Counted from the first letter of the stretch, positions 35,846-47,683 are shown. The stretch: DNA of 64,000 bases from Triglochin maritima (GCA_963682175.1 OY821784.1:31415621-31479620), one strand, 5' to 3'. Numbers and translations are program-made. Notes: a model not told the origin generated them from the sequence alone.

Positions 35846-37840
35846 CCCGGAAATTTCTCTGCTAGTATGGCCCTAATCGTCTAAAGAACCTATTCAATAT
35901 GAAAGTTGTTGTACTATGTGTCGAATCCGCTTGCGGAAGATATTCGAAGACATTTATGGTGTGTAGACGAGGGTAGAAGACTCAAGTAGAAGTACAAAAG
36001 CAGGTCACGGAGGATGATCGAAGACACAACGAAAAGAAAAGGAAATGTAGGTTGAACCTGCCTTCAATCGGTTGACCGATTTCAGAAAGAGGTCAATCGG
36101 TTTGAGGTTCGGAATTTCAGCGAGACGAAACAGTCAACTGATTGGAAACCGGTCAACAAATTTGGGCTGCTTGCTAGTGGAGTATTTCCTCTTTTAGCGA
36201 GATCTTGAACATGTGGTCTCGAAAGTTGTAGATTTGGTGGGATCTATTTTTTTGGTGATTTCCAAATCTGTCGGAGGTTCAAATTTGGCAGGTCAGAGTT
36301 TTGCAGGTCCGAATTTGATGGGTCCAAGCGTGGCAAGCACTGCGAGACATCCCTTAGGATTTCGTGGGCCCATAAGAGGCGTCGAAAGGAGGTTGTAAAA
36401 GGGTGTGCCACGAGAGGGGAGGCACTTGTAAGCATTGGATGCAAGGAGGGAGCCCGAAGTGATCTAGCATGGAGGTTAGGGTTTATCTACGTAAAGTTAG
36501 TGAAAATGAGAAGAGTTGATAGTGAAGAACCAGGGTGAACTTTGAGTTGATGGTTAAGAAACCAGTATAGACTCTGAGAGTTGATGGTGACGTACCGGTG
36601 TAGAACCATGTTCTGTCAATGAAATACGTAGATGGTTGCTGGGACGTGGTTTTCCCTTGGGTTGTGGGGGTATTCTATACTATATCCTTGTATTTCTATG
36701 TTATTTGTCCCCCCCCCCCCCCCCCCCCCCCCATGTATGTTTTTATCAAACTCCATCTTGGTACATGCAACCGCGTTCCCACAATGCAGCTAGCACTACC
36801 CTTTTCTCCTCCAATCTCCAATCTTTTTCCGCAACGCATGAGATTTGGATGGGCCAAATCCATAACAAAAGTGATCAACCAAGTGTAATTTCTCTGCTTC
36901 CTTGTAGCGGCAGTTTTATGTAATAGTTGTGTTTGTAAGGTCATCTTTCAACCACAAGATTCTCTATCATTGTATCTATAGAGAATCATAAGTTCTCAAT
37001 TTATTCTCCATTTAAGCTAGTTAGCTTTATGTATTAGACTTAGCATACTAACATATAATTGATGTATAGGTTATTTTCAAGTATGTAATGCTCCCATATC
37101 GGGCCCATCGGAGATACGTCCAGTCCATCTAACAATATAAGATGGACAGCCTCATGTAATAAATTAAGTTATTCTTAAATAAAACCATATAATAGAAAGC
37201 AACAATTTCTTCTCCGGCGATTTCTTCCTCTTCCCTGCACCAGATATCCACTTCATCACCATTCAAGATCCAGACATCTCCACTCAACCAGACATGGAAT
37301 TCTACATTATCAAGTATAATTTTTCATTTAACAACTTTTCGTTGTTGTTGACCTTTAAAACGAACTTGGCCCTGAGAAAATCCTAAATCAATTTAGTAAA
37401 AATCTCGATTGCAATTAAGAATGTGATTGGTAACATGAAAGTTGATGGAAGTTTAGAACTTAACTTGTATGGCTTGCTCTGATGTTAGAAGAGTGAAATT
37501 ACTCCAAACACAAAAAAAAATTAGTATTAAAAGTGCTTTTGGAATTTGAATTTCAGAACTGTTAAGCACTTTAGGCTATCAATCACTCAAATCAATTTGG
37601 AAGTTCAGTCTCCCTTCTGGAAATTTACCAATGACATCTTTAGCATGTGAAGCAAGTCAATTAAAGTCATCTTGTTGTCAAGGAGAATGATTGTTATCCA
37701 ATGAGGGTTTTCATTCATGGAAAATCAAAGTTTGAATATGCTAATGTCTTAACGTAACTGCCAAGTTGGCTCGAACATTACCCTTCTTTTTTCGCTTCAC
37801 CCTTGTATTATCCCCCATGACCCCCGTCGTCCTATTGAGT
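35846..37840. other. Unassigned repeat-like DNA, no gene
   Basis: About 2 kb without a supported gene. The dyads ATCGGTTGACCGAT near 36068-36082 and a GGTCAACC-type motif near 36150 resemble those in the copia LTRs, so part may be a decayed copia LTR. A 24-base C run occupies 36709-36732. An ORF reading as poly-Pro there is an artefact of the run. Confidence 0.4.
36709..36732. repeat. Homopolymer C(24)
   Basis: Twenty-four consecutive C in AT-rich surroundings. Confidence 0.9.
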
Positions 37841-37849
37841 TAATTTAAG

Positions 37850-38336
37850 GAAGATTTTTCAAAAAAAATTTATTTTTCAAAACAAATATCCAAAATAAAC
37901 ATCTTTGGAAAATATTTTCCATACTAGACCCGTTGCCACAACGTCACGACACGTGATGACGGTGGGTTTTGTTTTTTAGTGTATACAGAACTCGACGTTT
38001 CAACTGTCAAGTTCTGTAAAAAAAATTGGGAGAACTCGGCGTTAGAAACGACGATTTTTTTTGGAGAACTCGGCATTTCAAACGCCAAGTTCTGTAAAAA
38101 ATTATTTTGAAGAACTCTCCGTTTGAAACGCCGAGTTCTGTAAAAAAAAATTAAAATAACTCGGAGTGTCGGATGCCGAGTCCTTCGTAACACAACTCAA
38201 TGTTTAAGACACGGAGTTCTACATAGTTCGAACACTTGGAAAAAAATTCGCACCCATTAGGAGGGTGCGGAGCCTGTTCGGATGCCTAATCGAACTCGAC
38301 AATGAAGGTGTCGAGTTCTGTAAAACGAAAATCATT
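37850..38336 (+). repeat. Left TIR of MULE, with internal palindromes
   Basis: From about 37988 it holds five or six imperfect palindromes of the type GAACTCGGCGTTTCAAACGC plus its complement, separated by A-rich tracts. The outer ~140 bp is AT-rich. Confidence 0.85.
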
Positions 38337-38761
38337 AACCAATACTAATTAATATGAAAAATTAACTTACTTACAAAAAATGGTCAATGGGTGGAGGCCG
38401 GAGCAACAAAATGTCTCTCATTTTGCTGGCACCCCCAACTTTAGACTTTTATGTAACCAAATTAGCGCATCATATTATCTTATTAAGGTGGTTACACACA
38501 GAAAAAGTTAAGTCCACAATCATCTTCTTCTTCTCTTTGCCCTTTGGTGTGTTCTCCTTCTTCGCCTTTGGCATATGTTTTCGAATAAGATTATCTAATA
38601 GCACACATACTTGGACTATGTGAACACGTACTGGAAAAAATGAAGGTGATCTAAGAATGACTTATCTTCCCTTTAGTAAACCAAAATGGGGGGGGGGGGG
38701 GGGGGGGGGGGGGGGAAGGGTTTCGTATGGTTAAATGAATTCTTATTCTGCGGTGGGTGGG
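38337..38761. other. MULE interior, left of gypsy copy 2
   Basis: No recognised gene. Contains a 28-base G run at 38688-38715. GTGGG at 38757-38761 is the gypsy target duplication. Confidence 0.6.
38688..38715. repeat. Homopolymer G(28)
   Basis: Twenty-eight consecutive G, about 46 bp from the gypsy insertion site. Confidence 0.9.
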
Positions 38762-40324
38762 TGATTGACATCATTTCATGTTCATATTTGTATCTTATAT
38801 CCATTATCTTACACCTAAGCAATGCTACATGGCGAGTTTTATGTTTGAATTTCATAAATAAAGAGGTTTGAAGAGAAGAGACATGAAAGAACCTAAAAGC
38901 AGGGAAAAATGACTTAATTGTGAGACCTAGGGACTAAGATGCAAGGGAGAAGGACCTGAACGTAAGACCGAAGGACCTAACAGCAAAACAGAAAACTCCA
39001 CACCATCATGGGGAGTATTTTTACAATTCGATTCGGGTCGGAGCTCCAATAAACAAAGTAGATGCATCAAAGACCAACAAACACATCAAGCAAAGCCCAG
39101 CATCAAAACCATACGGATCTGGATCCTGTAGACCGCCAATTGGCGGTCCGGATCTTCCCGGATCCGATGAAACTTCTGGAGAGCGTGTATTAGATGATGT
39201 TTAGGCTATTTTTGGTATTTGTTTAGTCCCACATCGGGGATTGTCTCGGATTAGCTTTTTCCATGCTTATAAATAGAACTCTTCACCTTCCATTGTATCA
39301 ATCTCTCTCTTGGTGGCCTTCTTCCCTACTAAGAGTGAAGCCTTGAAGCAAAACTCTGGTGGGGGAAGGGCTGCTTGTAATTTGGAGTGAGTAATAATAG
39401 AAGTTTTGTAGTTAATTGTTGTTTGCTTTAGTTTTTACATTGCTTAGTTAATTTCAATTTACATGTCTTGCATGTTTCTTTAGTCTCATGTTCTTTTAGT
39501 CTCTTTAATGTTTCTTGCTTGCTTAGATTAATTTCATTTCAGTATTATGTTTCATTTTGTTAATGTAGTTAGTGTAATGAGTAGTGAGTAGATCCATCCC
39601 CATTTTGGGGGTGGAGAAATATGTGATATAATCATGTAGTGTATTAAGTGTGTGTTATCTTAATCCCTTGAGCTTTATATGATTTCCATAACCATCTAAT
39701 GGGTTTTCACTCTTATCTTTGATATGCTAATGCTCTTGAATGAAGCTTAGCTTATGCTTTTATTAGTAAACCTATTTTATGGGGAATGATAAGGTTAGGA
39801 TATGGATGGAATTAATATTGGAAACACAATTTGTAGTGTATGTACTCTTGTTGCCTTTACCTTAGTTAATGTCTTGTATGTTTTAATGATGTAGTCTTAT
39901 CTTAATTCATGTGGAGGCATAGTAGGGTCTAGTCTTTATACATGAGTTCATTTAGCTTCATTCCAATTATTGTCTTATATGTTTTAATGATGTAGTCTTA
40001 TCTTAATTCATGTGGAGACAAAGTTGGATGTAGTTTTATGATTTCATGCACTACATGTTGTGAGTAGCTTAATTGAACACACACACATACACACATCTTT
40101 CTATTCACATTATTTCTCTACCCCCTATGGGGTTTAGTTTTATTGCTTAGCTTTCATTTCCTTTTGCATTCTAGTGTAGTTTAGTGTAATCAACATTTCT
40201 CTCCTTTCTTTACCACTCGGGTTCGCACAAACCAAACGTCGACACACCTCCCAGTGGACGACCCGTATTTGCCACCACTTCAACGCGGTCGTGCACTTGC
40301 GGTTAATATAAAACGAATCAATCA
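38762..40324 (+). repeat. 5' LTR, gypsy copy 2
   Basis: TGATTGACATCATTTC to AATCAATCA. A perfect 18-bp palindrome at 39131-39148. The U5 hairpin (40275-40288) has one mismatch (CCAC/GCGG), while the 3' LTR copy is fully paired. Confidence 0.96.
39226..39275 (+). promoter_or_regulatory. LTR promoter: perfect USE plus TATA box
   Basis: GTCCCACATCG (39226-39236) equals the plant snRNA upstream sequence element core. TATAAATA follows at 39268-39275 after 31 bp. The same pair is in the 3' LTR at 46575-46624. Confidence 0.7.
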
Positions 40325-40330
40325 AGTTTT

Positions 40331-40348
40331 TGGCGCCGTTGCCGGGGA
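40331..40348 (+). promoter_or_regulatory. Primer-binding site for tRNA-Asp
   Basis: TGGCGCCGTTGCCGGGGA, a perfect complement to the plant tRNA-Asp 3' end. Confidence 0.95.
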
Positions 40349-41452
40349 GGTGCTCTGTCCAGACCTTGGTTTGGACGATTCGGGTGGTTTTTAATTTTTT
40401 TGTTTCCAGTTGTACTTAGTTTCAGGAATCCAAGAGATCACGGGGAGGCTACTGGAGGAGTTGGAGCAGCTAAACATCAAAAGGGACCGCCAATTAGCGG
40501 TCTGAGACCGCCAATTGGCGGCCTGGTGAGGTCTTCTTGCTTCCATATTTCTTCTGGTAGTTGTGTTCTTCATTTTCGTTATCTGAGAGCACTATTTTGC
40601 ATGCTGTGACTTCTAGTTTGCTCCCAGATCATTAAATCAATCCCCATTAATCAACTTGGCCTTAAAATCCAAAGCAAAAGATTAGACATTCTTATTTGTT
40701 TAGGTCACGCATCATGAACTTGACTTAGGCATATAGTTGTCTTTTCTTTTAGCTTTATTTTCAGTTGTTGAGCCCTGGCGTGAGGTACGCATTTCCTACA
40801 CTCATTCATGCATCTTGTATGCCCATGCATTAGTTAGTAGGAATTGCATCAGGACAAGAGTGAGTTGAGTATTTGATTGGAGCGATTGATTGCTACTAAG
40901 GAGGGGCTGTCCCATAAAAGATAAGGTGGGGGATTTCATCACCCTTTCCTTAGCCCCAAAAATCACTCTTAATCAAGCCTTAACTAAAAGCAAGTAGACA
41001 TTGGCCCCAAGGATTGCGGACGCACTAGGAGAGTAATCTAGTTGAGACCGTCATGACCTGATCGGCATTGCCTACCTTGTTGATAGTAGGAGGTATTGGA
41101 TCTCCGGATCTGGTATCACTTGCTGGGCATTGTGGTCCTCGTTGTAGGGAGGTGAGGCATGTCGAGGCTAGTGACCTCGAAGTTAGGCGTCGTCTAGCCT
41201 AAGGACCCATAGCCTTAAGTTGTTTGAGCCGTGCTTGGTAGTTACGCTTCTACCTGATCCCACTACCCACGTTAGCTCTAGGGATTCTTCCCTCCTCATC
41301 TGAGTCCTCCCCTCATCTAGTTTCTACGCGTAGTCTCCTCCTTTAGTACACCTTCTGTTGTGTGTTATTTTATAATCGAGTCGAGCATTTTTATGTGAGG
41401 TTGGGCTCATTCTGGTGAGAGCACTCGACTAGAGAGAGTGCATATTTCTGAG
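40349..41452 (+). other. Leader of gypsy copy 2
   Basis: No gene. Two palindromes at 40485-40502 and 40506-40523, 21 bp apart, lie about 140 bp after the primer site. Confidence 0.75.
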
Positions 41453-44386
41453 ATGGACGGTCTTGGTGATCGACCATCTCCGCCTCGTGCTCCTTTGGAG
41501 CAAGAGGCCGAGTCGTCTCGTGGTGGCGAGGGAGATCGGGTTCCATACATGGATTACCTCGGTCCGTTCCCACCACCACGTCGACATCCTTCTCCTCCTC
41601 CTCTGACTCGAGAGGAAGGGAGATTTGGTCAGGATCGAGTTCTTGGTGCACCACCACATTTAGCTCGACAGGATAGACCGATGACTTTGTGGGAGCGGAC
41701 CCATCCTGTTCGGGCCGCGCAACCTTCTTGCATAGTTCTTCCCCTTCTCGCGGGAACAACTATGAGCTGAAACCTCAATATGTGAGCATGCTTCCAACCT
41801 TTACTGCCAATAAGGAGGATCTGTATATTTTTATACGCGAATTCGAGGAAGTATGCTCCTTGTTCAATCTTCAACAGCTTGACGAGGATTCAGTCCAGTT
41901 GAGGATGATTTCTTTCGCGTTGAAGGATAACGCGAAGAAATGGATGTACAGCCTCCCGACGAGCTCTATTCGGTCTTGGGATGACTTCGTGACCGTATTT
42001 CTGAAGAGATTTTTCTCTCAAAGGAAAACTCAACAGATACGGCACCAGATACATCAAATATATCAGACTGAGACCAAATCTTTTCATGGTTTCTTTGAGA
42101 GGTTCAAGGACCTTCTCTAACAGTGCCCTCATCATGGATTTGAGCTCTGGCAGCTGTGCCAAATTGTTTATGAGGGCCTCAACTACAACACCCGCACATT
42201 GTTGGAGTCGATGTGTCAGGGTGACTTCCAAATGAAACCCATCGATGAGGCATGGGACACTTTTGAGTTAATGGTTGAACGCACCTTTGAGTGCGACACC
42301 ATGAGAGAGCCGCCAGGTTTTCTGGTTGAGTTGGATCTTATCAAATTGAGTCGTCGATCGCGTCTGAGGCGAAAATGGCTGCTCTGATGCGTAGGATTGA
42401 GAGTTTAGAGTTGGACCGAGCTCCTGTAGCTCAGGTCGCTACTCCCGGGTTTGGTAGGTGTGGATTTACGGGCCATGATGACTTGGAATGCGCTTACGCT
42501 ACAAGGGATACTGAGCATGCAAATGCGATGTATCAATAGAGGCCCCGTAACGACCCGTACAGTCACTCCTACAACCCGGGATGGCGTAACCATCCTAACT
42601 TCTCTTGGGGGCCTAGTGCGGATAACGGTCAGAGATCGCACACTCAACCTCAACCTCCACCTTATCAACCTCCACGCCCATCGGCGACCTACCAACCTCT
42701 ACATCAAAGGTCTCAGAACCATAATTACCAACCTCCTCATGCCTCATCATCGGGTTATTCTAACCAGACTCCACCACCCCAGCGGGTTGACCCCAAGGAC
42801 CCTTCTTGTGATCCGACCCTTCAAGCGTTGCAAAGTACATTCAAGGCTTTGGAAATGCAAGTTAGCCAGTTGGCTCATCAATTACATGAACGCGAGAAGG
42901 GTCAGTTCCCGAGTCAACCCGAGGTGAATCCTCGGGGTATCCATTCTCAAGGAAGGAAACTTTTACCCCATGCTACCTCTGAACCGACCCATCATATTAA
43001 TGTGATTCATACTTTGAGGTCTGGTAAGGAGGTGGACGACCACATTGGGGTGTCTTCTTTGTCATCACCATCTTTGAGGGAGCCGGATCCTGAGGCTCCC
43101 TCCACAAATACTTCCAGGAAGGAGCCGGATCCTGAGGTTCCTTCTACATTTCCTTCGACAATGGGGCCGAACCCTGAGGTCCCCTTGTCTCCTTTTATGT
43201 CAAAGGAATCAGATTCTGAGGTCTCACTCATGCTTCTTTGGACCAGAATTCTGATGTTCCTTCGCACCCTTATGCCCCGAAGGTGTCATTCCCTGAGCGC
43301 CTTAAAAAGAAAACCTCTAATCAGCATGACAAGATGCTTGAGATGTTTCGGCAAGTTAAGGTGAACATCCCTCTATTGGAGGTGATTCAGCAAATGCCAC
43401 CTTATGCCAAGGTTCTCAAGGACTTATGCACCAAGAAGAGAAAAACTCATGTTCCAAAGAAAGCTTTTCTTGCGGCTAACGTGAGTTGTTTGTTGGCACA
43501 ACCCATGCAAGTCAAGTACAAGGACCCTGACTGTCCTACTATCTCTTGTGTGATTGGTGATGTGTCCATACATCGAGCCTTATTGGACCTTGGTGCATCT
43601 GTTAATCTTCTGCCATATTCTGTCTACGTCCACCTCGGTCTTGGAGACCTCAAACAAACAAAAACCACTCTTCAATTGGCTGATAGGTCTATGATGAAAC
43701 CGAGGGGTGTGGTGGAAGATGTGCTGATCAAAGTGGGAGAGTTCAATTATCCAGTCGACTTCTTTTTCTTGGAAATTGAACCTGTGTCAAACCCACTTGG
43801 ACAAATTCCTATCATTCTGGGGCGACCATTCCTTGCGACTTCCAATGCATTGATCAATTGTCGCAATGGTCTCATGCGCTTGACTTATGGTAGTATATGC
43901 GCTGATTTCAACATCTTCACCATCGGCAAGAAGCCAGGTGCCTTCAATGACCCTGTTGGGGTCAACCATATCCAGGGTTTGGATGAAATTGAAGTTGAGG
44001 GCACCTTCAAGTACTTCAGAGAATTGTTCGATGAAGATCTTGAAGGTGGTGAAGATGTTTCACCTGGGCTGACACAAGAAGGTGCCTTATGTTCTGATCA
44101 TGTGGCTTCAGTGCCACCTCCTTTTGATCTTGTGGACCTTGAGCCACATTCTTCTGATCTTGTGGCCCTTGAGCCACATCCTTTTGATCACGTGACCCTT
44201 GAGCCACAACCTTTCGATCATGTGGCTTTTGAGCCACAAGATACCATTTTTATGGCCTCTGGGCCACATGATCTTCATTCTGTATCTGCTGAGGACCCCA
44301 TGTGGGTTAAGAATCAACCACCTGATACCCTTCCACCTGATAGAGGTTCACCTCTCATTCATGCCTCCTATCTTGCTCACTCCTAA
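41453..44386 (+). pseudogene. Gag-protease of gypsy copy 2, frameshifted
   Basis: The start at 41453 (MDGLGDRPSPP) lies in a Pro/Arg-rich N-terminal region not shared with copy 1. A frameshift near 41740-41750 leads into the Gag core (ELKPQYVSMLPTF, KKWMYS, ERFKDLL), ended by a TAA at 42118-42120 where related copies continue SCPHHG. The frame resumes to REPPG, then shifts. A degenerate zinc knuckle (RCGFTGHDDLEC) lies near 42458-42495, a Pro/Gln-rich linker follows, and 43238-44386 is a clean retropepsin frame: LLDLGASVNLLP near 43588 and IILGRPFLATS near 43814. The tail holds 30-bp repeats. Despite the young LTRs, Gag is already dead, so the copy was probably mobilised by proteins supplied in trans. 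Confidence 0.87.
44091..44270 (+). repeat. 30-bp (10-residue) repeats in the post-protease tail
   Basis: About six units reading like FDHVALEPHP. The 30-bp unit keeps the frame open, unlike the 22-bp repeat at the matching place in copy 1. Confidence 0.8.
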
Positions 44387-44599
44387 GAGGCATCAAACGA
44401 CCACAACGCTTATAAGGGTATCAGGTGGTCAATCAATCCTGATTTGTATGTCGCGAGCCCATGCATGTGCATTTTTGGCTCGAGAGATGGCGGGTTCCCA
44501 TTTGATGTCCCTTGAGATATGAAGATGGGAGCCCATTTTTGTACATAGTTATAAAAAGAAAAAAAGAAAAAAAAGAAAAAAAGTACAATAAAAGACTCC

Positions 44600-46093
44600 T
44601 TCAGTGAGCATCGATTGTTGTGGGCTCCAACCCTTGAGTATTTGGGCCCCATTTCTTTCACGTATTTGTATCCCTTCCTTTGCATCTCACAGGTTTTAAG
44701 GGAATTTGGGTTGTGTCCATCAACATAATCACGAACTTCCTTTTTGCGCTTCTTGTTGGTGAGATCTTTTCTTTTTCATGCATAAATCCATGTAGTCTTT
44801 TGCTCACATTCATTGAGGACAATGCATGAAGTAGGTGTGGGGGGTGTTTTACGTGTGTACATAGTTGAGTCTTTTCCTTTGATTTTTGTTTTCTTTTGAG
44901 TGTATTGTTAGGGTCATGTTAGTGTGCTGCATTTAATATCGATATATCTGTTTGTCATGATCCTTGGGTGACTTGTCTTATTTTGCTTGCCTAGTGCTTC
45001 AAAATTTTCACATTTCTTTCAAAATCTTCATGTGTTTGCGAAAGAAAATGTTTGTGGGTTTTGTGTGTGTTTAGCATGTGCAAAACCGTTGAGAGGCAAA
45101 GTAAAAAGAAAGCTCCCAAAATTGTCTTGAACTTGATGCATTTGGATATCTAGTACAGTGGCTTTAGGATTTATCGAGTCGTTAGGATGCACCCCAGTTT
45201 TCCCTTGGGGATGAGTAATCATAGGGTTTCAGTGCTCAAACATTTAAAGAAGTCCACCCTAAACCTAATGAGTCCATAATTCATGTCTGTTAACTTAAGG
45301 GAGTTTGTTGTTGTCAAGGACCCTTTAAATCTTGTTGTGAGACATTAAGTGTAGGGGTTTTGGTTCATGTGTAGATAAGAAATAAGTGAGTAAGTGTTCT
45401 CTCTTCTCGCACGGCTCCTATCACTCGGGAAAGTAGGTCTGAGGGGACTTTGTGCCTGTGCTTTCGAGTCATCTGACTTGGCATGCGCCGACCGAACTCT
45501 CGTTACACGGGTGGTAAGGATTGCCCTAGGTGGAGATTTGGGGAAAGGTGTACGTGATAGTGTAAGTCCTCAGGGGCAATGATGCACGAAACCTGACCCT
45601 GGGAGAATGAAGCTCAAACTAATAAAAAGAAAAAAAGAGAGAAAAGAAACAAAAAAAAGAGAAAAGAAACAAAAAGAAAAAAAATGCAAATAAGAACCTT
45701 AATGAAATTTACACTTTGTATCACTTGAGGATGTTGTGGTTGTCCATGTCTTTCACTAAATTCCTTATTTAACTTGCACGAATGGTTCATTAGATTAGGT
45801 GTGTGGACTGATAACATATATAGAGTCGGCCCGTAGGATTACCGCGCCCAATGATCAACAAAATTTGTCCAACGAGTCGAGTGTCTAGATTGAATAATGC
45901 ATCTTGTTCGGATTTTGTGGGTATATCCGCTGAAAACCCTCAGGAGACAACAATCCTCCTCCTTGGCAACAAGGGGGTTTAACAGCTTGTTGCACGTGCT
46001 AAGTGTAACCGTGATTCCTACGAAAGTGAGTTATGATTTCTTGTTTCTCGTTTGTTTTTCTCTTTCTTTGTTTTGCTCGGGACTAGCAAAAAC
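44600..46093 (+). other. Conserved 3' non-coding block, gypsy copy 2
   Basis: Aligns with 15939-17450 almost throughout. Contains an internal purine-rich motif AGGTGTGGGGGGTG (44833-44846) and an A-rich run near 45620-45690. Confidence 0.7.
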
Positions 46094-46110
46094 TTAGGTG
46101 TGGGGGTATT
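46094..46110 (+). promoter_or_regulatory. Polypurine tract, gypsy copy 2
   Basis: TTAGGTGTGGGGGTATT directly before the 3' LTR. Confidence 0.88.
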
Positions 46111-47673
46111 TGATTGACATCATTTCATGTTTATATTTGTATCTTATATCCATTATCCTATACCCCTGCAATGCTACGTGACGAGTTTTATGTTTGAATT
46201 TCAGAAATAAAGAGGTTTGAAGAGAAGAGACATGAAAGAACCTAAAAGCATGGAAAAATGACTTAATTGTGAGACCTAGGGACTAAGATGCAAGGGAGAA
46301 GGACCTGAACGTAAGACCGAAGGACCTAACAGCAAAACAGAAAACTCCACACCATCATGGGGAGTATTTTTACAATTCGATTCGGGTCGGAGCTCCAATA
46401 AACAAAGTAGATGCATCAAAGACCAACAAACACATCAAGCAAAGTCCAGCATCAAAACCATACGGATCTGGATCCTGTAGACCGCCAATTGGCGGTCCGG
46501 ATCTTCCCGGATCCGATGAAACTTCTGGGGAGCGTGTATTAGATGATGTTTAGGCTATTTTTGGTATTTGTTTAGTCCCACATCGGGGATTGTCTCGGAT
46601 TAGCTTTTTCCATGCTTATAAATAGAACTCTTCACCTTCCATTGTATCAATCTCTCTCTTGGTGGCCTTCTTCCCTACTAAGAGTGAAGCCTTGAAGCAA
46701 AACTCTGGTGGGGGAAGGGCTGCTTGTAATTTGGAGTGAGTAATAATAGAAGTTTTGTAGTTAATTGTTGTTTGTTTTAGTTTTTACATTGCTTAGTTAA
46801 TTTCAATTTACATGTCTTGCATGTTTCTTTAGTCTCATGTTCTTTTAGTCTCTTTAATGTTTCTTGCTTGCTTAGATTAATTTCATTTCAGTATTATGTT
46901 TCATTTTGTTAATGTAGTTAGTGTAATGAGTAGTGAGTAGATCCATCCCCATTTTGGGGGTGGAGAAATATGTGATATAATCATGTAGTGTATTAAGTGT
47001 GTGTTATCTTAATCCCTTGAGCTTTATATGATTTCCATAACCATCTAATGGGTTTTCACTCTTATCTTTGATATGCTAATGCTCTTGAATGAAGCTTAGC
47101 TTATGCTTTTATTAGTGAACCTATTTTATGGGGAATGATAAGGTTAGGATATGGATGGAATTAATATTGGAAACACAATTTGTAGTGTATGTACTCTTGT
47201 TGCCTTTACCTTAGTTAATGTCTTGTATGTTTTAATGATGTAGTCTTATCTTAATTCATGTGGAGGCATAGTAGGGTCTAGTCTTTATACATGAGTTCAT
47301 TTAGCTTCATTCCAATTATTGTCTTATATGTTTTAATGATGTAGTCTTATCTTAATTCATGTGGAGACAAAGTTGGATGTAGTTTTATGATTTCATGCAC
47401 TACATGTTGTGAGGAGCTTAATTGAACACACACACATACACACATCTTTCTATTCACATTATTTCTCTACCCCCTATGGGGTTTAGTTTTATTGCTTAGC
47501 TTTCATTTCATTTTGCATTCTAGTGTAGTTTAGTGTAATCAACATTTCTCTCCTTTCTTTACCACTCGTCTTCGCACAAACCAAACGTCGACACACCTCC
47601 CAGTGGACGACCCGTATTTGCCACCGCTACAACGCGGCCGTGCACTTTCGGATAATATAAAACAAATCAATCA
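46111..47673 (+). repeat. 3' LTR, gypsy copy 2
   Basis: 1563 bp. Perfect palindrome at 46480-46497, USE 46575-46585, TATA 46617-46624, U5 hairpin 47624-47637. Confidence 0.96.
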
Positions 47674-47683
47674 GTGGGTAAGT

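Larger units (their letters stand above)
38762..47673 (+). mobile_element. Complete Gag-protease-only gypsy element, copy 2 (young)
   Basis: 8912 bp with target duplication GTGGG (38757-38761 and 47674-47678). Both LTRs are exactly 1563 bp and differ at roughly 25 positions by eye, clustered at the ends, so it is much younger than copy 1. Primer site and polypurine tract are intact. As in copy 1, nothing beyond Gag and protease is encoded. Confidence 0.96.

Noticed and set aside
36619..36923. Poly-Pro ORFs on both sides of 36709-36732
   Set aside because: They are the C homopolymer read in frame; no homology or codon structure.
37100..37330. Possible short copia LTR and primer site around CATGGAATTCTACATTATCA
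   Set aside because: No second LTR, polypurine tract or coding match to support it.
39226..39275. USE plus TATA as evidence of an snRNA gene
   Set aside because: No snRNA sequence follows; the pair lies inside LTRs at the expected promoter position.
41391..41759. Antisense ORFs overlapping the start of gag in gypsy copy 2
   Set aside because: Shadow frames of the Pro/Arg-rich gag start; no recognisable protein.
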